Notes: generated by a model from the sequence alone, not told the origin. 64,000 nucleotides of DNA from Alphaproteobacteria bacterium (GCA_012103325.1 WLWY01000006.1:310001-374000); one strand, 5' to 3'. Positions 1 to 9,481 are shown, numbered from the stretch's first letter. Program-made: numbers and translations.

Positions 1-1824
1 TCCGGCGACCGTTGGGTCATCGATTCAATTCATGAGGCGAAGACCGTTGCCATGGCACGCGCGAAATCCTTGCTGACAAGTAATGAGCATGATGCCGTCA
101 GGGTGACGCGCGAAGCAGGCGGGCGCAGCGAAGAGATCGTATTTCAACAGGAATGCGTCCCCAAGGCCGAAAAACCAATCACCATTTCCTCGATAGACGA
201 CGCCGCCCTCTGCGGGGAACTCGTCGACCTGACTTCCTTCGAAGCGCGTAAAACCGCCGGGCGGGTGCTGCGGAAATATCTGAACGAGTACGGCATAACG
301 GCGCTCGAGGCCTTGCACGACCACCATCACCTCCGAGACCTTCGCCGCACGGAGCGGCTGTTCGATCAGGCGATCCACAAGGTCGCCTCGGTACAGGCCC
401 GCGCCCAGGGCGAGGACGCGCAAACCCGCATTGACTTGCTATACCGCCTGGCGACCCAATTGATCGATCAGACGCGGGACACAAGGGGCACGGAAGGTTT
501 TTTGACTATCGCAAAAGACGACGGATTGACCGCCGCGCTGCGAGCGATCGGCACATCTTTTTCGGAGGACGCACGGCCTTTCTATATCTGCAGCGTGCTC
601 GCATCCTATGTCGGGCAAGCGCGGGATTGGCCGGTAAAGCTCGGTCTTATTATCGATCTTCTCGAAAAACAACCCGACAACGAGGCGCTTAGACATCTTG
701 ATGAAATCTGCGCCGAGATATTGGACGGCTCCACCGCGGTAATGGAAATCCTCGGCCCCCAACGGGATCTGGTAACTGCGTTGCACACGATGGCACGGTT
801 AAGCGCCGGGTCTTATCAAGGCAAGAAACGAGGCGACGCTCTTTTGACCCGCCTCAACAAGTTGGTGTCGCGCTACCCGATGCCAAGAACTTGCGGAATC
901 CTGCTGGAAAGAGTCGCTCGAGAGGTTTCGGGAACGAACCCGCTGACTCGGGAAAACGAGGATGCCGACAAAGCGGCGTTCCCAAAATTGGTGAGAGACT
1001 TGATCTCCTTCGGTGGCCTACGAGGCGGCTCGGCAATCAGCGAAGCCGTCACGCGCCGTGCCCGGATCGTCATGAAAAGCGAGGATCGTGACCTTTCGGC
1101 ACAAGAGGGAATTGTCTGCATCCTCGCGATACTCCCGAATCAAGCGGTCAAGATCGGCTATCTCTTGGATTTGAGCCGGTCTGAGTTTGGGATCAAGCAC
1201 CGGCCGCTTGTACTGGCAACACTTCTGGATATCGTCAAACCAATCGATTCCCTATCCGGTCTACTACCGCCCGGCAGCTCCCACAAAAAACTGGCGCAAG
1301 CTGTTGATGATATGAGGCTTCGTCTCGGCGACGATGCGCTGGGTCAGGAAATTGGCGCCTTGATCGCGAAAAAGCTTGAGAGTCTGATCGAAGAATCGCC
1401 CAGTACGGGCAAAGACAACGGGAGCGGCCTTGAGACCAAAACGCCGGAACCGCCAAAGACGCAAAATGCGAACAATCAAAACAACCGGACCTATCAAGCC
1501 GGCGACATTATTTTTCGAGAGGCCGATCCAGGCGACGAAGCGTACATGATCCTTTCCGGAGAGGTTCAAATCTCTGTCGGTATAGGCACGCATAAAGTAA
1601 TTATCGCGACGCTCGGCCGTGGGGAAATTATTGGGGAAATGGCGTTAGTCGACGATCAACCTCGCATGGCAACAGCCACCGCAGTCACGGACGTAACACT
1701 TTACGTCATTCCACAAGAAGCGTTCAAAAAGCGTCTCTTGTGGCTCTCGGAAGAAGATCGCCTAATTAGTCACGTTATCGAAACACTCGTGAGCAGACTT
1801 CGGGACCAGATGGCCGGCACATAG
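1..1824 (+). CDS. Cyclic nucleotide-binding domain protein (5' end outside window)
   Basis: The reading frame is open from the first base, and the residues before the first ATG (position 52) look like real protein, so the gene probably starts upstream of the window. Counting from that ATG, the protein has a long helical N-terminal region (about 1-440), a polar linker rich in Gln, Asn and Pro, and a C-terminal cyclic nucleotide-binding domain (about 480-575). The phosphate-binding cassette is recognisable as GEMALVDDQPRMATATA, with the Glu and Arg that contact the cyclic phosphate, so cAMP or cGMP binding is plausible. No output domain such as a HTH is visible. The N-terminal part is not recognised. 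It stands alone, with 47 bases to the next gene. Confidence 0.8.
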   Translation, partial: SGDRWVIDSIHEAKTVAMARAKSLLTSNEHDAVRVTREAGGRSEEIVFQQECVPKAEKPITISSIDDAALCGELVDLTSFEARKTAGRVLRKYLNEYGITALEALHDHHHLRDLRRTERLFDQAIHKVASVQARAQGEDAQTRIDLLYRLATQLIDQTRDTRGTEGFLTIAKDDGLTAALRAIGTSFSEDARPFYICSVLASYVGQARDWPVKLGLIIDLLEKQPDNEALRHLDEICAEILDGSTAVMEILGPQRDLVTALHTMARLSAGSYQGKKRGDALLTRLNKLVSRYPMPRTCGILLERVAREVSGTNPLTRENEDADKAAFPKLVRDLISFGGLRGGSAISEAVTRRARIVMKSEDRDLSAQEGIVCILAILPNQAVKIGYLLDLSRSEFGIKHRPLVLATLLDIVKPIDSLSGLLPPGSSHKKLAQAVDDMRLRLGDDALGQEIGALIAKKLESLIEESPSTGKDNGSGLETKTPEPPKTQNANNQNNRTYQAGDIIFREADPGDEAYMILSGEVQISVGIGTHKVIIATLGRGEIIGEMALVDDQPRMATATAVTDVTLYVIPQEAFKKRLLWLSEEDRLISHVIETLVSRLRDQMAGT

Positions 1825-1871
1825 AGCTCTGCCACAACCGAACCAATCAACAATAAGGTGGGAGCAAGAGC

Positions 1872-2633
1872 ATGGATTTGGGATTAGCGGGCAAACGCGC
1901 CATCGTCACCGGAGGCACGCGCGGGATTGGCCGGCGTATCGTCGACCTTCTCGTTGCAGAAGGCTGCGATATCGGATTCTGTGCGCGCGATCAAAAACAG
2001 GTCGACGGCGCCGTTGACGCGCTTTCCAACTCCGGACGGACCGTGATCGGTGGTACGGTTGACGTAACGGACGACGAGGCCTCGCGAAACTGGATCGCCG
2101 AGACGGCGACCGCCTTGGGTGGTTTGGACATTCTCATTCCCAACGCCAGTGCACTGGCCTCGTCGGCAAGTGTCGATGCCTGGCGGTTAGGGCTGGAGGT
2201 CGATGTCTTGGGCACTGTCCGTGCCGTCGAGGCCGCACTGCCGTTCCTGGAGGAATCCGGCGCGGCATCGATCGTGGCGATTTCCAGCACCGCCGCGGTC
2301 AACACGTCCGGCGGTGTCCGCGCCTATAGCGGCGTGAAGGCGGCGCTGATCAGTTATCTCTCAGGACTGAGCACAAACCTCGGTTCCAAAGGCATTCGCG
2401 CAAACACCGTCTCGCCGGGCGCGATTTTCTTCGAGGGCGGCGTCTGGGATGTCCGCAAGCGCGAAGCGCCCGAAGCGTACGCTGCCGCCGTTGCCAGAAA
2501 TCCTATGGGACGGCTTGGCACCCCTGAAGAGGTCGCCAATGCGGTTGTCTTCCTCGCCAGCCCAGCGGCAAGCTATATCAGCGGCACGAACTTGATCGTC
2601 GATGGTGCTGCAACGACGCGTGTACAGTTCTGA
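1872..2633 (+). CDS. SDR family NAD(P)-dependent oxidoreductase
   Basis: This is a classical short-chain dehydrogenase/reductase of 253 residues, the usual length. It has the nucleotide-binding TGGTRGIG at 13-20, an Asn at 91 in place of the NNAG motif, and the catalytic Ser139, Tyr152 and Lys156. The C-terminus carries the usual SYISGTNLIVDGA pattern. An AGGTGGGAG ribosome site lies just before the ATG. Substrate cannot be told from sequence; 3-oxoacyl or sugar/alcohol substrates are common in the family. It is transcribed alone, with a NUDIX gene converging on it. Confidence 0.88.
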   Translation: MDLGLAGKRAIVTGGTRGIGRRIVDLLVAEGCDIGFCARDQKQVDGAVDALSNSGRTVIGGTVDVTDDEASRNWIAETATALGGLDILIPNASALASSASVDAWRLGLEVDVLGTVRAVEAALPFLEESGAASIVAISSTAAVNTSGGVRAYSGVKAALISYLSGLSTNLGSKGIRANTVSPGAIFFEGGVWDVRKREAPEAYAAAVARNPMGRLGTPEEVANAVVFLASPAASYISGTNLIVDGAATTRVQF

Positions 2634-2660
2634 TTAAGTCTAAGAGTCTGGGAACAGGGT

Positions 2661-3095
2661 CTACGCGGCCGACTTGGCAAATTCCTTTTCAAACCGCTCC
2701 AGCAAGACTTTGAGGCCCGGTTCCTGCACTGCCTTGATTGCCTTCTGAACCGACATCCATTGGCGCTTGCGGATAGCTGCCTCAGGGTATTCTTCAAGTA
2801 TGCGGGTAACCTCAAGGGCATAAACGCGGACTCGGCATCGCTCCCCGCCCTTTTCCGGCCGCTTACGATAGTCATAGGAGCCAAGGCACCGCGTTGTCAT
2901 CGTGCCGACAACACCGGCCTCCTCCAACGCTTCCGATTCAGCGGACTCGCATGCCGTCAACCCAGGTTCAAGATGCCCTTTGGGGAGGATCCAACGTCTG
3001 GTCCCCAACGAGGTCACCAAAAGCACCTTGATACCGCGCCGCCGATAGGCAAATGGCAAGGCTGCCGATTGCTGAATAGCCGCGATACCGACCAT
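2661..3095 (-). CDS. NUDIX hydrolase, diphosphoinositol-phosphatase-like
   Basis: The 144-residue protein contains a NUDIX box beginning GHLEPGL and ending EALEEAGV, with the metal-binding EExG intact. Two box positions differ from consensus: the first Glu (after G-x5) is Leu and the Arg of RE is Ser. The Leu change also occurs in a DIPP-like alphaproteobacterial subgroup, as far as I recall. The flanking WILPKGH and GSYDYRKR motifs fit that subgroup. Predicted role is hydrolysis of a nucleoside diphosphate derivative or polyphosphorylated compound in the cytoplasm. It converges with the upstream SDR gene. Confidence 0.82.
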   Translation of the reverse strand: MVGIAAIQQSAALPFAYRRRGIKVLLVTSLGTRRWILPKGHLEPGLTACESAESEALEEAGVVGTMTTRCLGSYDYRKRPEKGGERCRVRVYALEVTRILEEYPEAAIRKRQWMSVQKAIKAVQEPGLKVLLERFEKEFAKSAA

Positions 3096-3327
3096 GCGTC
3101 ATTCAATCTCGGTGCGGCGCAATGGCTTAGTAGATGCCGGAATCCAACCTAACAAATCATGCCCTCCCGCCACAATTTAGCACAGTATTATTGAGTGAAA
3201 TTATCCCCATCTGCCCATATCTAGTAGAATTTTGTCCCGTCGCCACCAACAATGTGGACTATCTGAAGAATCGGATGTACCCAGTCCCCGATTTTCACAT
3301 TTTTGTTCCAGCTTGAGATCCTTTTAG

Positions 3328-4857
3328 ATGACATTCTTTTCCCGTCGGACAGACGCTTCCGCCCCAAGCGGAAAAAAATCGACTATCGATAAAGATCTCA
3401 AGCGGATCGTCCAGCTTGAGAAGGCATCGTCGCGAATCAGCCGACGCAACTTGAACATGGGCTTTGGCCTGCTGTTCCTGCTTTGCGTCTGGATATTTGC
3501 GTTCTTCAAAACCGGCGGCGGCGAAACCTACTCGATTATTACGATCGCGGCGCTGGTCGGCGCCTATATGGCCATGAACATCGGGGCGAACGATGTCGCG
3601 AACAATGTCGGCCCCGCGGTCGGATCGAAAGCGCTCACCCTCGTGGGTGCCCTTATCATCGCCGCTATTTTCGAAGCAGCCGGCGCCCTGATCGCCGGCG
3701 GCGAGGTCATTAGTACGATTTCAAAAAGTATCGTAAGCCCGGATGCCTTTGCGGACAAAACGATCTTCATTTGGGCGATGATGTCGGCGCTGCTTTCCGC
3801 AGCGGTTTGGGTCAATCTGGCGACCTATCTGGGCGCGCCCGTATCGACGACACATTCCATTGTCGGCGGCGTCATTGGCGCAGGAATTTCCGCTGCCGGG
3901 ATCGCCGCGGTCGACTGGGTCGTGATGCTGAAAATCGCGGCAAGCTGGGTCATATCGCCGGTCTTAGGCGGCATTATCGCTGCCGCATTTCTGGCCTTCA
4001 TCAAATTCGCAATTCTGTATCGCGAAGACAAAATCGGCGCGGCGCGTCGCTGGGTCCCGGTTCTCGTCGCCATTATGGCGTCCGCCTTTTCAGTCTATCT
4101 GGTCATGAAGGGTTTGAAGCGCGTCTGGAAGCCCGACCCGCTGATGCTCTCCCTGATCGGCGCTGGCGCATTCGCGGCAGCCTATATAGGTGTTGGAACC
4201 GCCATTTCCCGCGTCGCCGGCTCGCTTGAAAACCGCCGGAAGTCGGTTGGTGCCCTCTTCACCATTCCACTGATTTGTGCCGCTGCATTGCTGTCCTTCG
4301 CCCATGGATCGAACGATGTCGCCAATGCCGTGGGTCCGTTAGCGGCAATCGTCAACGCCGTTACCGAAGGCGAGGTCGCGGCGAAAGTGACACTACCGCT
4401 GTGGGTCCTGGCAATCGGTGCCATTGGAATATCCGTCGGGCTACTGCTGTTCGGGCCTAAAATTATCGAGATCGTCGGGGAAAAGATCACAAAACTCGAC
4501 CGAGTTCGCGCCTTCTGCGTCGCCCTGTCCGCATCGATAACAGTGATTATTGCCTCGACATTGGGTCTGCCGGTCAGCTCGACTCATATTGCTGTCGGCG
4601 CCGTATTCGGCGTCGGGTTTCTGCGCGAGTTCATTACCAACCGCAGAGTCGGACTTGAATCGAATTCCGACTCGGGGGCCCTGCCGGACACACCGATTGC
4701 GTCCGATAAAAACATCAGGCGGTGGGCGAAGGCGCGGAGGCGAAAACTCGTGCGCCGCCGCCATTTGATGACGATTATCGCGGCTTGGGTGATAACCGTG
4801 CCGGCATCGGCACTGGTTGCCACCGCGATCTTCTTTGCGATCGATACATTCCGCTAG
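3328..4857 (+). CDS. Inorganic phosphate transporter, PiT family
   Basis: This 509-residue integral membrane protein carries the two inverted PiT signature repeats, GANDVANNVGP near residue 86 and GSNDVANAVGP near residue 327, typical of low-affinity phosphate:cation symporters. A cytoplasmic N-terminal tail of about 40 residues precedes the first membrane segment, and a basic Arg/Lys-rich loop precedes the last one. Length and motif spacing fit the family. There is no PhoU-like (DUF47) partner beside it, which many PiT genes have. The 232 bases upstream hold no recognisable gene. Confidence 0.93.
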   Translation: MTFFSRRTDASAPSGKKSTIDKDLKRIVQLEKASSRISRRNLNMGFGLLFLLCVWIFAFFKTGGGETYSIITIAALVGAYMAMNIGANDVANNVGPAVGSKALTLVGALIIAAIFEAAGALIAGGEVISTISKSIVSPDAFADKTIFIWAMMSALLSAAVWVNLATYLGAPVSTTHSIVGGVIGAGISAAGIAAVDWVVMLKIAASWVISPVLGGIIAAAFLAFIKFAILYREDKIGAARRWVPVLVAIMASAFSVYLVMKGLKRVWKPDPLMLSLIGAGAFAAAYIGVGTAISRVAGSLENRRKSVGALFTIPLICAAALLSFAHGSNDVANAVGPLAAIVNAVTEGEVAAKVTLPLWVLAIGAIGISVGLLLFGPKIIEIVGEKITKLDRVRAFCVALSASITVIIASTLGLPVSSTHIAVGAVFGVGFLREFITNRRVGLESNSDSGALPDTPIASDKNIRRWAKARRRKLVRRRHLMTIIAAWVITVPASALVATAIFFAIDTFR

Positions 4858-4950
4858 TCCTCACGCAATCATCAATACCAAAGCGCCGCCTTGCCGCACG
4901 GGAGGTCGGGTTGCTACGCTGAGCGCTTATCGAAGGGAGCAGCCAACGGC

Positions 4951-6132
4951 ATGAGCAATCGGACATTAAAAGGCAAAACGGCGATCGCAGGGGTCGGCGA
5001 GACGATCTACTACAAACATGGCCAGTCCCCGGACCCGGAATTCGTCCTGGTCCTGCAAGCCATCCTAAAGGCCTGCGAGGACGCGGGTATCAGCCCGAAG
5101 GAAATCGACGGCTTTGCGTCCTACAGCAACGACCGCAACGAACCGACGCGGCTAGCGGCAGCGCTCGGCATCAACGATCTGCGGTACTCGAATATGAATT
5201 GGGGCGGCGGCGGTGGCGGTGTTGCAGCCGCTATCGGCAATGCCGCAGCGGCCGTCTCGGTCGGATTCGCAGATTTTGTCGTGGCCTTCCGTGGCTTGGC
5301 GCAAGGTCAATTCCAGCGTTTCGGAAGAGCCGCACCCGTTCCCACGGTCAGTGGCGGTCCCGCCTATATGTCCCCTTACGGCGTGATGTCGCCATTGCAG
5401 AAATACGCGATGCGGGCGATGCGTTTCATGCACGAGAATAAGGTTGACCACAGCGTGCTCCGGGCCATCTCCATGGCCTCCTATCATCATGCCCAGAACA
5501 ATCCGCGCGCCGTCATGTATGGCCGGCCGCTGTCGGAAGAGAAATACGACGACTCCCGCTGGATTACGGAGCCTTGCCGGCTCTTCGATTGCTGTCAGGA
5601 GAATGACGGGGCGGCGGCCTGCATTATCGTCTCGGCTGAGAAGGCGAAGGATTTGAAGCAAAAGCCGGCTTACATCCTGGGAGCCGCCCAAGGTTCCGAT
5701 CATCGCTGCGGTGCGCCGGTCATGAATGCCACCAATTTTCCGTCCTCCAGCTTTGCCAGCCTTGCGCCGCGTCTTTATGAAATGGCGGGTGTTACGCCGA
5801 AAGACGTCGATGTGGTGCAGAGCTACGAGAACTTCACCATCGGCGTGATGATGGCGGTGGTCGAGCACGGCTTTTGCGAACCAGAGGAATGCAACGAGTT
5901 CTTCCAGTTGGAAAACTTGATGGCGCCTGGCGGCAGGATGCCGCTCAACACCAGCGGTGGCAATCTGGCCGAGTGCTATATGCACGGTCTCGGCCTGCAG
6001 ATCGAAGCGGTGCGGCAAATCCGCGGCGATTCCGTCAATCAAATACCGGGCGCCGATGTCGCCCTCAACATCGCGGGACCGATGGTCCATCACGTTAGCA
6101 CCGTTATCATGGGATCGGAGGCCACATTATGA
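4951..6132 (+). CDS. Thiolase-like protein lacking the nucleophilic Cys (Ltp2-type)
   Basis: This protein has the thiolase fold of SCP-2/lipid-transfer type (393 residues). The start was placed at 4951, behind AAGGGAGC, rather than at an upstream TTG. Where thiolases have the acylated Cys there is a run of glycines (NWGGGGGGVAAA). The C-terminal motif is NTSGGNLAECYMHGLG followed by EAVRQIRG, as in Ltp2-like proteins. Family knowledge: Ltp2 works with a DUF35 protein as a retro-aldolase on CoA thioesters, and lacks thiolase Cys residues. The next gene, overlapping by 4 bases, encodes exactly such a DUF35 partner. I therefore infer an aldolase-type lyase of CoA thioesters rather than a true thiolase. 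It is the first gene of the operon ending at 10071. Confidence 0.85.
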   Translation: MSNRTLKGKTAIAGVGETIYYKHGQSPDPEFVLVLQAILKACEDAGISPKEIDGFASYSNDRNEPTRLAAALGINDLRYSNMNWGGGGGGVAAAIGNAAAAVSVGFADFVVAFRGLAQGQFQRFGRAAPVPTVSGGPAYMSPYGVMSPLQKYAMRAMRFMHENKVDHSVLRAISMASYHHAQNNPRAVMYGRPLSEEKYDDSRWITEPCRLFDCCQENDGAAACIIVSAEKAKDLKQKPAYILGAAQGSDHRCGAPVMNATNFPSSSFASLAPRLYEMAGVTPKDVDVVQSYENFTIGVMMAVVEHGFCEPEECNEFFQLENLMAPGGRMPLNTSGGNLAECYMHGLGLQIEAVRQIRGDSVNQIPGADVALNIAGPMVHHVSTVIMGSEATL

Positions 6133-6569
6133 GCGAGACTTATTTGCCGGAAGGCATGCCAATTCCGGTACCGATGAACGACGAGCTCGACCGGCCCTAT
6201 TGGCAGGGACTGCAGGACGGCAAACTCCTTATTCAGCGTTGCGGCGATTGCGGCATCTGGCAGTGGGGGCCGGAATGGATCTGCCATGAATGCAATTCCT
6301 TCAACATGGAATGGACCGAAGTCGAAGGCCAAGGCACTATTTATAGCTGGGAACGTGCCTGGCATCCGGTCCATCCGGCACTGAGTGGCCATGGCGCCTA
6401 TATCGTCGTGCTGGTCGAACTGCCGCATGCTGGCAATGTCCGGATGATTGGCAATCTGCTGGGCGATCCCACACAGGATGTGGAAATCGGCGCCAAGGTA
6501 AAAGCGGTTTTCGAAAAGCACGACGGCGACCAACCCTACACGCTGGTGCAGTGGAAAGTCGCGGATTGA
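6129..6569 (+). CDS. DUF35 / OB-fold zinc-ribbon protein, partner of the thiolase-like protein
   Basis: A 146-residue protein with an N-terminal zinc ribbon (Cys38, Cys41, Cys52, Cys55 in RCGDCGIW and WICHEC) followed by an OB-fold. This is the ChsH2-type DUF35 architecture. Its ATG overlaps the stop of the thiolase-like gene (ATGA), which suggests translational coupling and a stable complex. Known DUF35 proteins bind the CoA part of the substrate and are needed for the activity of their thiolase-like partner. It has no catalytic residues of its own that I can identify. Confidence 0.88.
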   Translation: MSETYLPEGMPIPVPMNDELDRPYWQGLQDGKLLIQRCGDCGIWQWGPEWICHECNSFNMEWTEVEGQGTIYSWERAWHPVHPALSGHGAYIVVLVELPHAGNVRMIGNLLGDPTQDVEIGAKVKAVFEKHDGDQPYTLVQWKVAD

Positions 6570-6579
6570 TCGGGAGAGA

Positions 6580-7809
6580 ATGATGTCAGAACAGCTTGAT
6601 TACGAAATTAACGAAGAGAATTTGTGGCGCACGGAAACGCCGGGCCCCGATGGCTGGACCCGCACGGCGCGGCGGGACGACCCGAACAAATATCTGATGA
6701 TCTCCGCAGATACCCACGCCAACGAACCCTTCGATCTTTGGGCGAAACGGATCGACAAAAAATATCTCGACCGTATCCCCCGGTCGGAAACCGACGAGAA
6801 CGGCAAGCAATGGCGGATTACCGAAGGCTACCGCAAAAGCCGCATCTTCGACTTCAAGATGCTCGGCGAAGATGGGGTACGCGGTAAGGCGGGCGCCACC
6901 ATCGAGGGCCGGCTTGCAGACCACGATCATGACGGGATCGACGGGGAGATCATTTTCCCGAACAAGGGACTCGCCATGTGGGCGACGCCGGACCCGGTCT
7001 TTGCCATGGCGCAGTGCAAGATCTGGAACGACTGGGCCTGGGAACAGTACGGGCCGAACAATCACCGGATGTCGCCAATGGCAGCCATCGCGACCGGCGA
7101 TTTCGACGGCTCGATGAAGGAAATCGAGCGCACCGCCAAGCTCGGCTTCAGGGGACTCACTTTGCCCTGCAAGCCAATCTGGGGCGCCCATGACGTCGAC
7201 CATGCCAACTACAATCTACCGGAATTCGACCCGATGTGGGCCTTGATCGAGGAAACCGGGCAACCGATCACCTTCCACGTCTCGACCGGCCGCGACCCGC
7301 GTGCTTCAAAGGGCAATGGCGGAGCAGTGATCAACTATGTCACCCACTCCTTGTCACCGACCATCGAGCCGCTGGCAAACCTCTGCTCGTCTGGTGTCCT
7401 CGAACGCTTTCCGAAGATTCAGTTTGCGCTGATCGAAGCGGGTATCGGCTGGGTACCGTGGGTCCTCGATGCGATGGATGAGGCCTATAAGAAGCACCAC
7501 TTCTGGGTCCGCCCAAAGCTGCAGGGCCTGCCGAGCGACTATTTCCGTACCCATGGTGCAGCGAGCTTTCAGGAAGATCCGGCCGGTCTGGGGCTGGCGG
7601 AAGAGTATAATCTCTGGGACAACTTCATGTGGGCCAACGACTATCCTCACCATGAAGGCACCTGGCCGCATTCAGCTGCCGCCATCGAACGCACCATGCA
7701 GAACATGAATGACGAGCAACGCGCCAAAATCCTCGGGCTCAATGCCAAGCGTATGTTCAAATTCGACCTGCCGGACTATCCAAATGCGCCAAGCGGCAAC
7801 GCAGACTGA
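6580..7809 (+). CDS. Amidohydrolase family (PF04909-type) TIM-barrel hydrolase/decarboxylase
   Basis: The 409-residue protein belongs to the metal-dependent amidohydrolase-2 family, which includes ACMSD-type decarboxylases and hydratases. Visible landmarks are the N-terminal ISADTHANEP (His replaces the usual DxHxH-like pair), a central HVSTG and a C-terminal NDYPHHEGTWP carrying the conserved Asp. Two adjacent ATG codons (6580 and 6583) follow a GGGAGAG ribosome site. It lies 10 bases after the DUF35 gene in the same operon. Related proteins are common next to SCP-2-thiolase/DUF35 pairs in catabolic clusters. The exact substrate is unknown. Confidence 0.85.
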   Translation: MMSEQLDYEINEENLWRTETPGPDGWTRTARRDDPNKYLMISADTHANEPFDLWAKRIDKKYLDRIPRSETDENGKQWRITEGYRKSRIFDFKMLGEDGVRGKAGATIEGRLADHDHDGIDGEIIFPNKGLAMWATPDPVFAMAQCKIWNDWAWEQYGPNNHRMSPMAAIATGDFDGSMKEIERTAKLGFRGLTLPCKPIWGAHDVDHANYNLPEFDPMWALIEETGQPITFHVSTGRDPRASKGNGGAVINYVTHSLSPTIEPLANLCSSGVLERFPKIQFALIEAGIGWVPWVLDAMDEAYKKHHFWVRPKLQGLPSDYFRTHGAASFQEDPAGLGLAEEYNLWDNFMWANDYPHHEGTWPHSAAAIERTMQNMNDEQRAKILGLNAKRMFKFDLPDYPNAPSGNAD

Positions 7810-7824
7810 CCGAAAGGAAACCGA

Positions 7825-8595
7825 ATGGACCTTGGCTTAGCGGGGAAAACCGCGCTCGTCACCGGCGCCTCGAAAGGCATCGGCCTCGCCGTCGCACACG
7901 TCCTCGCGGCGGAGGGATGTTCGCTGCACATCGCATTGCGCACCGAAGCAGACCTAGAAACGGCACGGGATGACATCAACGCCAAATACGGGGCGCAGGT
8001 AACCGTCCATGCCGGTAGCCTGGCCGACAGCGCCACCGCCTGCACGCTGGCGGAGACCTGCAAGAATGTCGATATCCTGGTCAACAATGCAGGCGCGATT
8101 CCGGCCGGCGACATCGAGATGATCGACGAGGCAACCTGGCGCGAGGCCTGGGATCTGAAGGTTTTCGGCTACATCAATATCAGCCGCATCATCTACCCCG
8201 CCATGTGCAAGCGCGGCAACGGGGTCATCGTCAACGTGCTGGGCAACGCCGCCGTCAGGCCCAGCCACAACTATGTCGCCGGGGCGGCGGGCAATTCGAG
8301 TCTGGTCGGTTTCACGAAAGCACTTGGCCGGGAAAGTTACGACCACGGCGTCCGCGTCGTCGGGATCAACCCCGGCCCGATTGAAACCGAACGGCTTGTG
8401 ACGCTGCAAAAGGTGCATGCGAAGAAAACGCTCGGCGATGAATCCCGTTGGCGCGAATTGATGAGCGACGGTCCCGGCGGCCGCGTCGGAACCTCAGAGG
8501 AATGCGCCAACGTGGTCGCCTTCCTCGCCTCCGACAAGGCGAGTTGGGTGAATGGCGTGGTATTCTCCGTCGATGGTGGGGGGAGTTTGCGTTAA
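7825..8595 (+). CDS. Atypical SDR oxidoreductase lacking catalytic Ser and Lys
   Basis: A 256-residue short-chain dehydrogenase fold with TGASKGIG at 13-20 and NNAG at 87-90, so dinucleotide binding looks intact. The catalytic set is changed: the Ser position falls in NVLGNAA (Leu/Gly) and the Tyr150-x3-Lys motif reads Tyr-Val-Ala-Gly-Ala, so Ser and Lys are both absent. The NPGPIETER segment is well conserved. Such a subgroup exists among SDRs, so this is probably not decay. It sits 15 bases after the amidohydrolase gene. Function in the operon is uncertain; oxidoreduction may use another base. Confidence 0.85.
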   Translation: MDLGLAGKTALVTGASKGIGLAVAHVLAAEGCSLHIALRTEADLETARDDINAKYGAQVTVHAGSLADSATACTLAETCKNVDILVNNAGAIPAGDIEMIDEATWREAWDLKVFGYINISRIIYPAMCKRGNGVIVNVLGNAAVRPSHNYVAGAAGNSSLVGFTKALGRESYDHGVRVVGINPGPIETERLVTLQKVHAKKTLGDESRWRELMSDGPGGRVGTSEECANVVAFLASDKASWVNGVVFSVDGGGSLR

Positions 8596-8626
8596 GCTGA
8601 CATCTCCGAATTGAGAAGGTGATGCG

Positions 8627-9481
8627 ATGCCAAAAATCCTATCCGAAGCGGAAGTCGAGCATTTCCATGAGCAAGGCTTCCTTTCGCCCGTGCCCGTCCT
8701 TTCGCAGGACGAAGTCTCGTATTTCAGAGGCTGCCTGGAAAGCTTCGAGGCAAAACATCCAGACGACGTCAAAAAGCTCAAAAGCAAGTCGCATCTGCTT
8801 TGCCCTTGGGTCGAGGAAATCGCGCGGCATCCCGGCATTCTGGACGTCTATGAAGACCTGATTGGACCGAACATCCTCTGCTACAGCATGGCGTTCCGGA
8901 CGAAGAATCCCGACGGCAAAACACACGCGGGCTGGCATCAGGACGGTGCCTATAATCCGATCCAGCCGATCCTGGTGATCGGCGCGCTGGCGTTGGCGGA
9001 CTGCACCGTGTCCCACGGCTGCCTAAAGGTTATTCCCGGTTCGCACACAGCCGGCGTCCAGCCCCACGACGATACGGGCAATCCGGACAGCATCCTGTCC
9101 CGCGGTCAGTACATCACTGCCGATATCGACGAGTCGAAGGCGGTCGATATCGTGCTCAAGGCAGGGGAGATTGGCCTGTTCAACGCGGAAATTATTCACG
9201 GCTCCGGAATCAATGTCTCCGATGAACGCCGTTTGATCCTGCTTGTCGAAATGATGCCGACGCACACGGAAGTCCGCGCCCACCGCGACACCGCCATGCT
9301 GGTGCGCGGCGTCGACACCTACGGCCACGTCGATATCGATCCGTCGCCGAACGTTGAATTCGGCGAAGCGGAACTGGCCGCCTGGCGCAACACGACGAAG
9401 AAGACCGGCAAGAATGTCTTCGCCAACAGCCCGCTCAAACCGACCGAAGTCTATGGCGGCGAGGAGGCGAGCCGGTCATGA
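8627..9481 (+). CDS. Phytanoyl-CoA dioxygenase (PhyH) family protein
   Basis: A 284-residue Fe(II)/2-oxoglutarate-dependent oxygenase of the PhyH family. The iron-binding facial triad is visible as His104 and Asp106 in AGWHQDGAYN and His191 in IIHGSGIN, with Arg201/Arg202 in position to bind 2-oxoglutarate. A good GAAGGTG ribosome site precedes the ATG. It is the fifth gene of the operon and overlaps the cupin gene by 4 bases. Family members hydroxylate acyl-CoAs and small zwitterionic compounds; which applies here is not decided by sequence. Confidence 0.9.
   Translation: MPKILSEAEVEHFHEQGFLSPVPVLSQDEVSYFRGCLESFEAKHPDDVKKLKSKSHLLCPWVEEIARHPGILDVYEDLIGPNILCYSMAFRTKNPDGKTHAGWHQDGAYNPIQPILVIGALALADCTVSHGCLKVIPGSHTAGVQPHDDTGNPDSILSRGQYITADIDESKAVDIVLKAGEIGLFNAEIIHGSGINVSDERRLILLVEMMPTHTEVRAHRDTAMLVRGVDTYGHVDIDPSPNVEFGEAELAAWRNTTKKTGKNVFANSPLKPTEVYGGEEASRS

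Noticed and set aside
3134-3316. 60-codon plus-strand frame before the PiT gene
   Set aside because: No ribosome site, no recognisable motif, and unusual composition; treated as the 232-base intergenic region.
5152-6093. 313-codon minus-strand frame opposite the thiolase-like gene
   Set aside because: It mirrors codon-position bias of the plus-strand gene; the plus-strand protein is clearly homologous to a known family.
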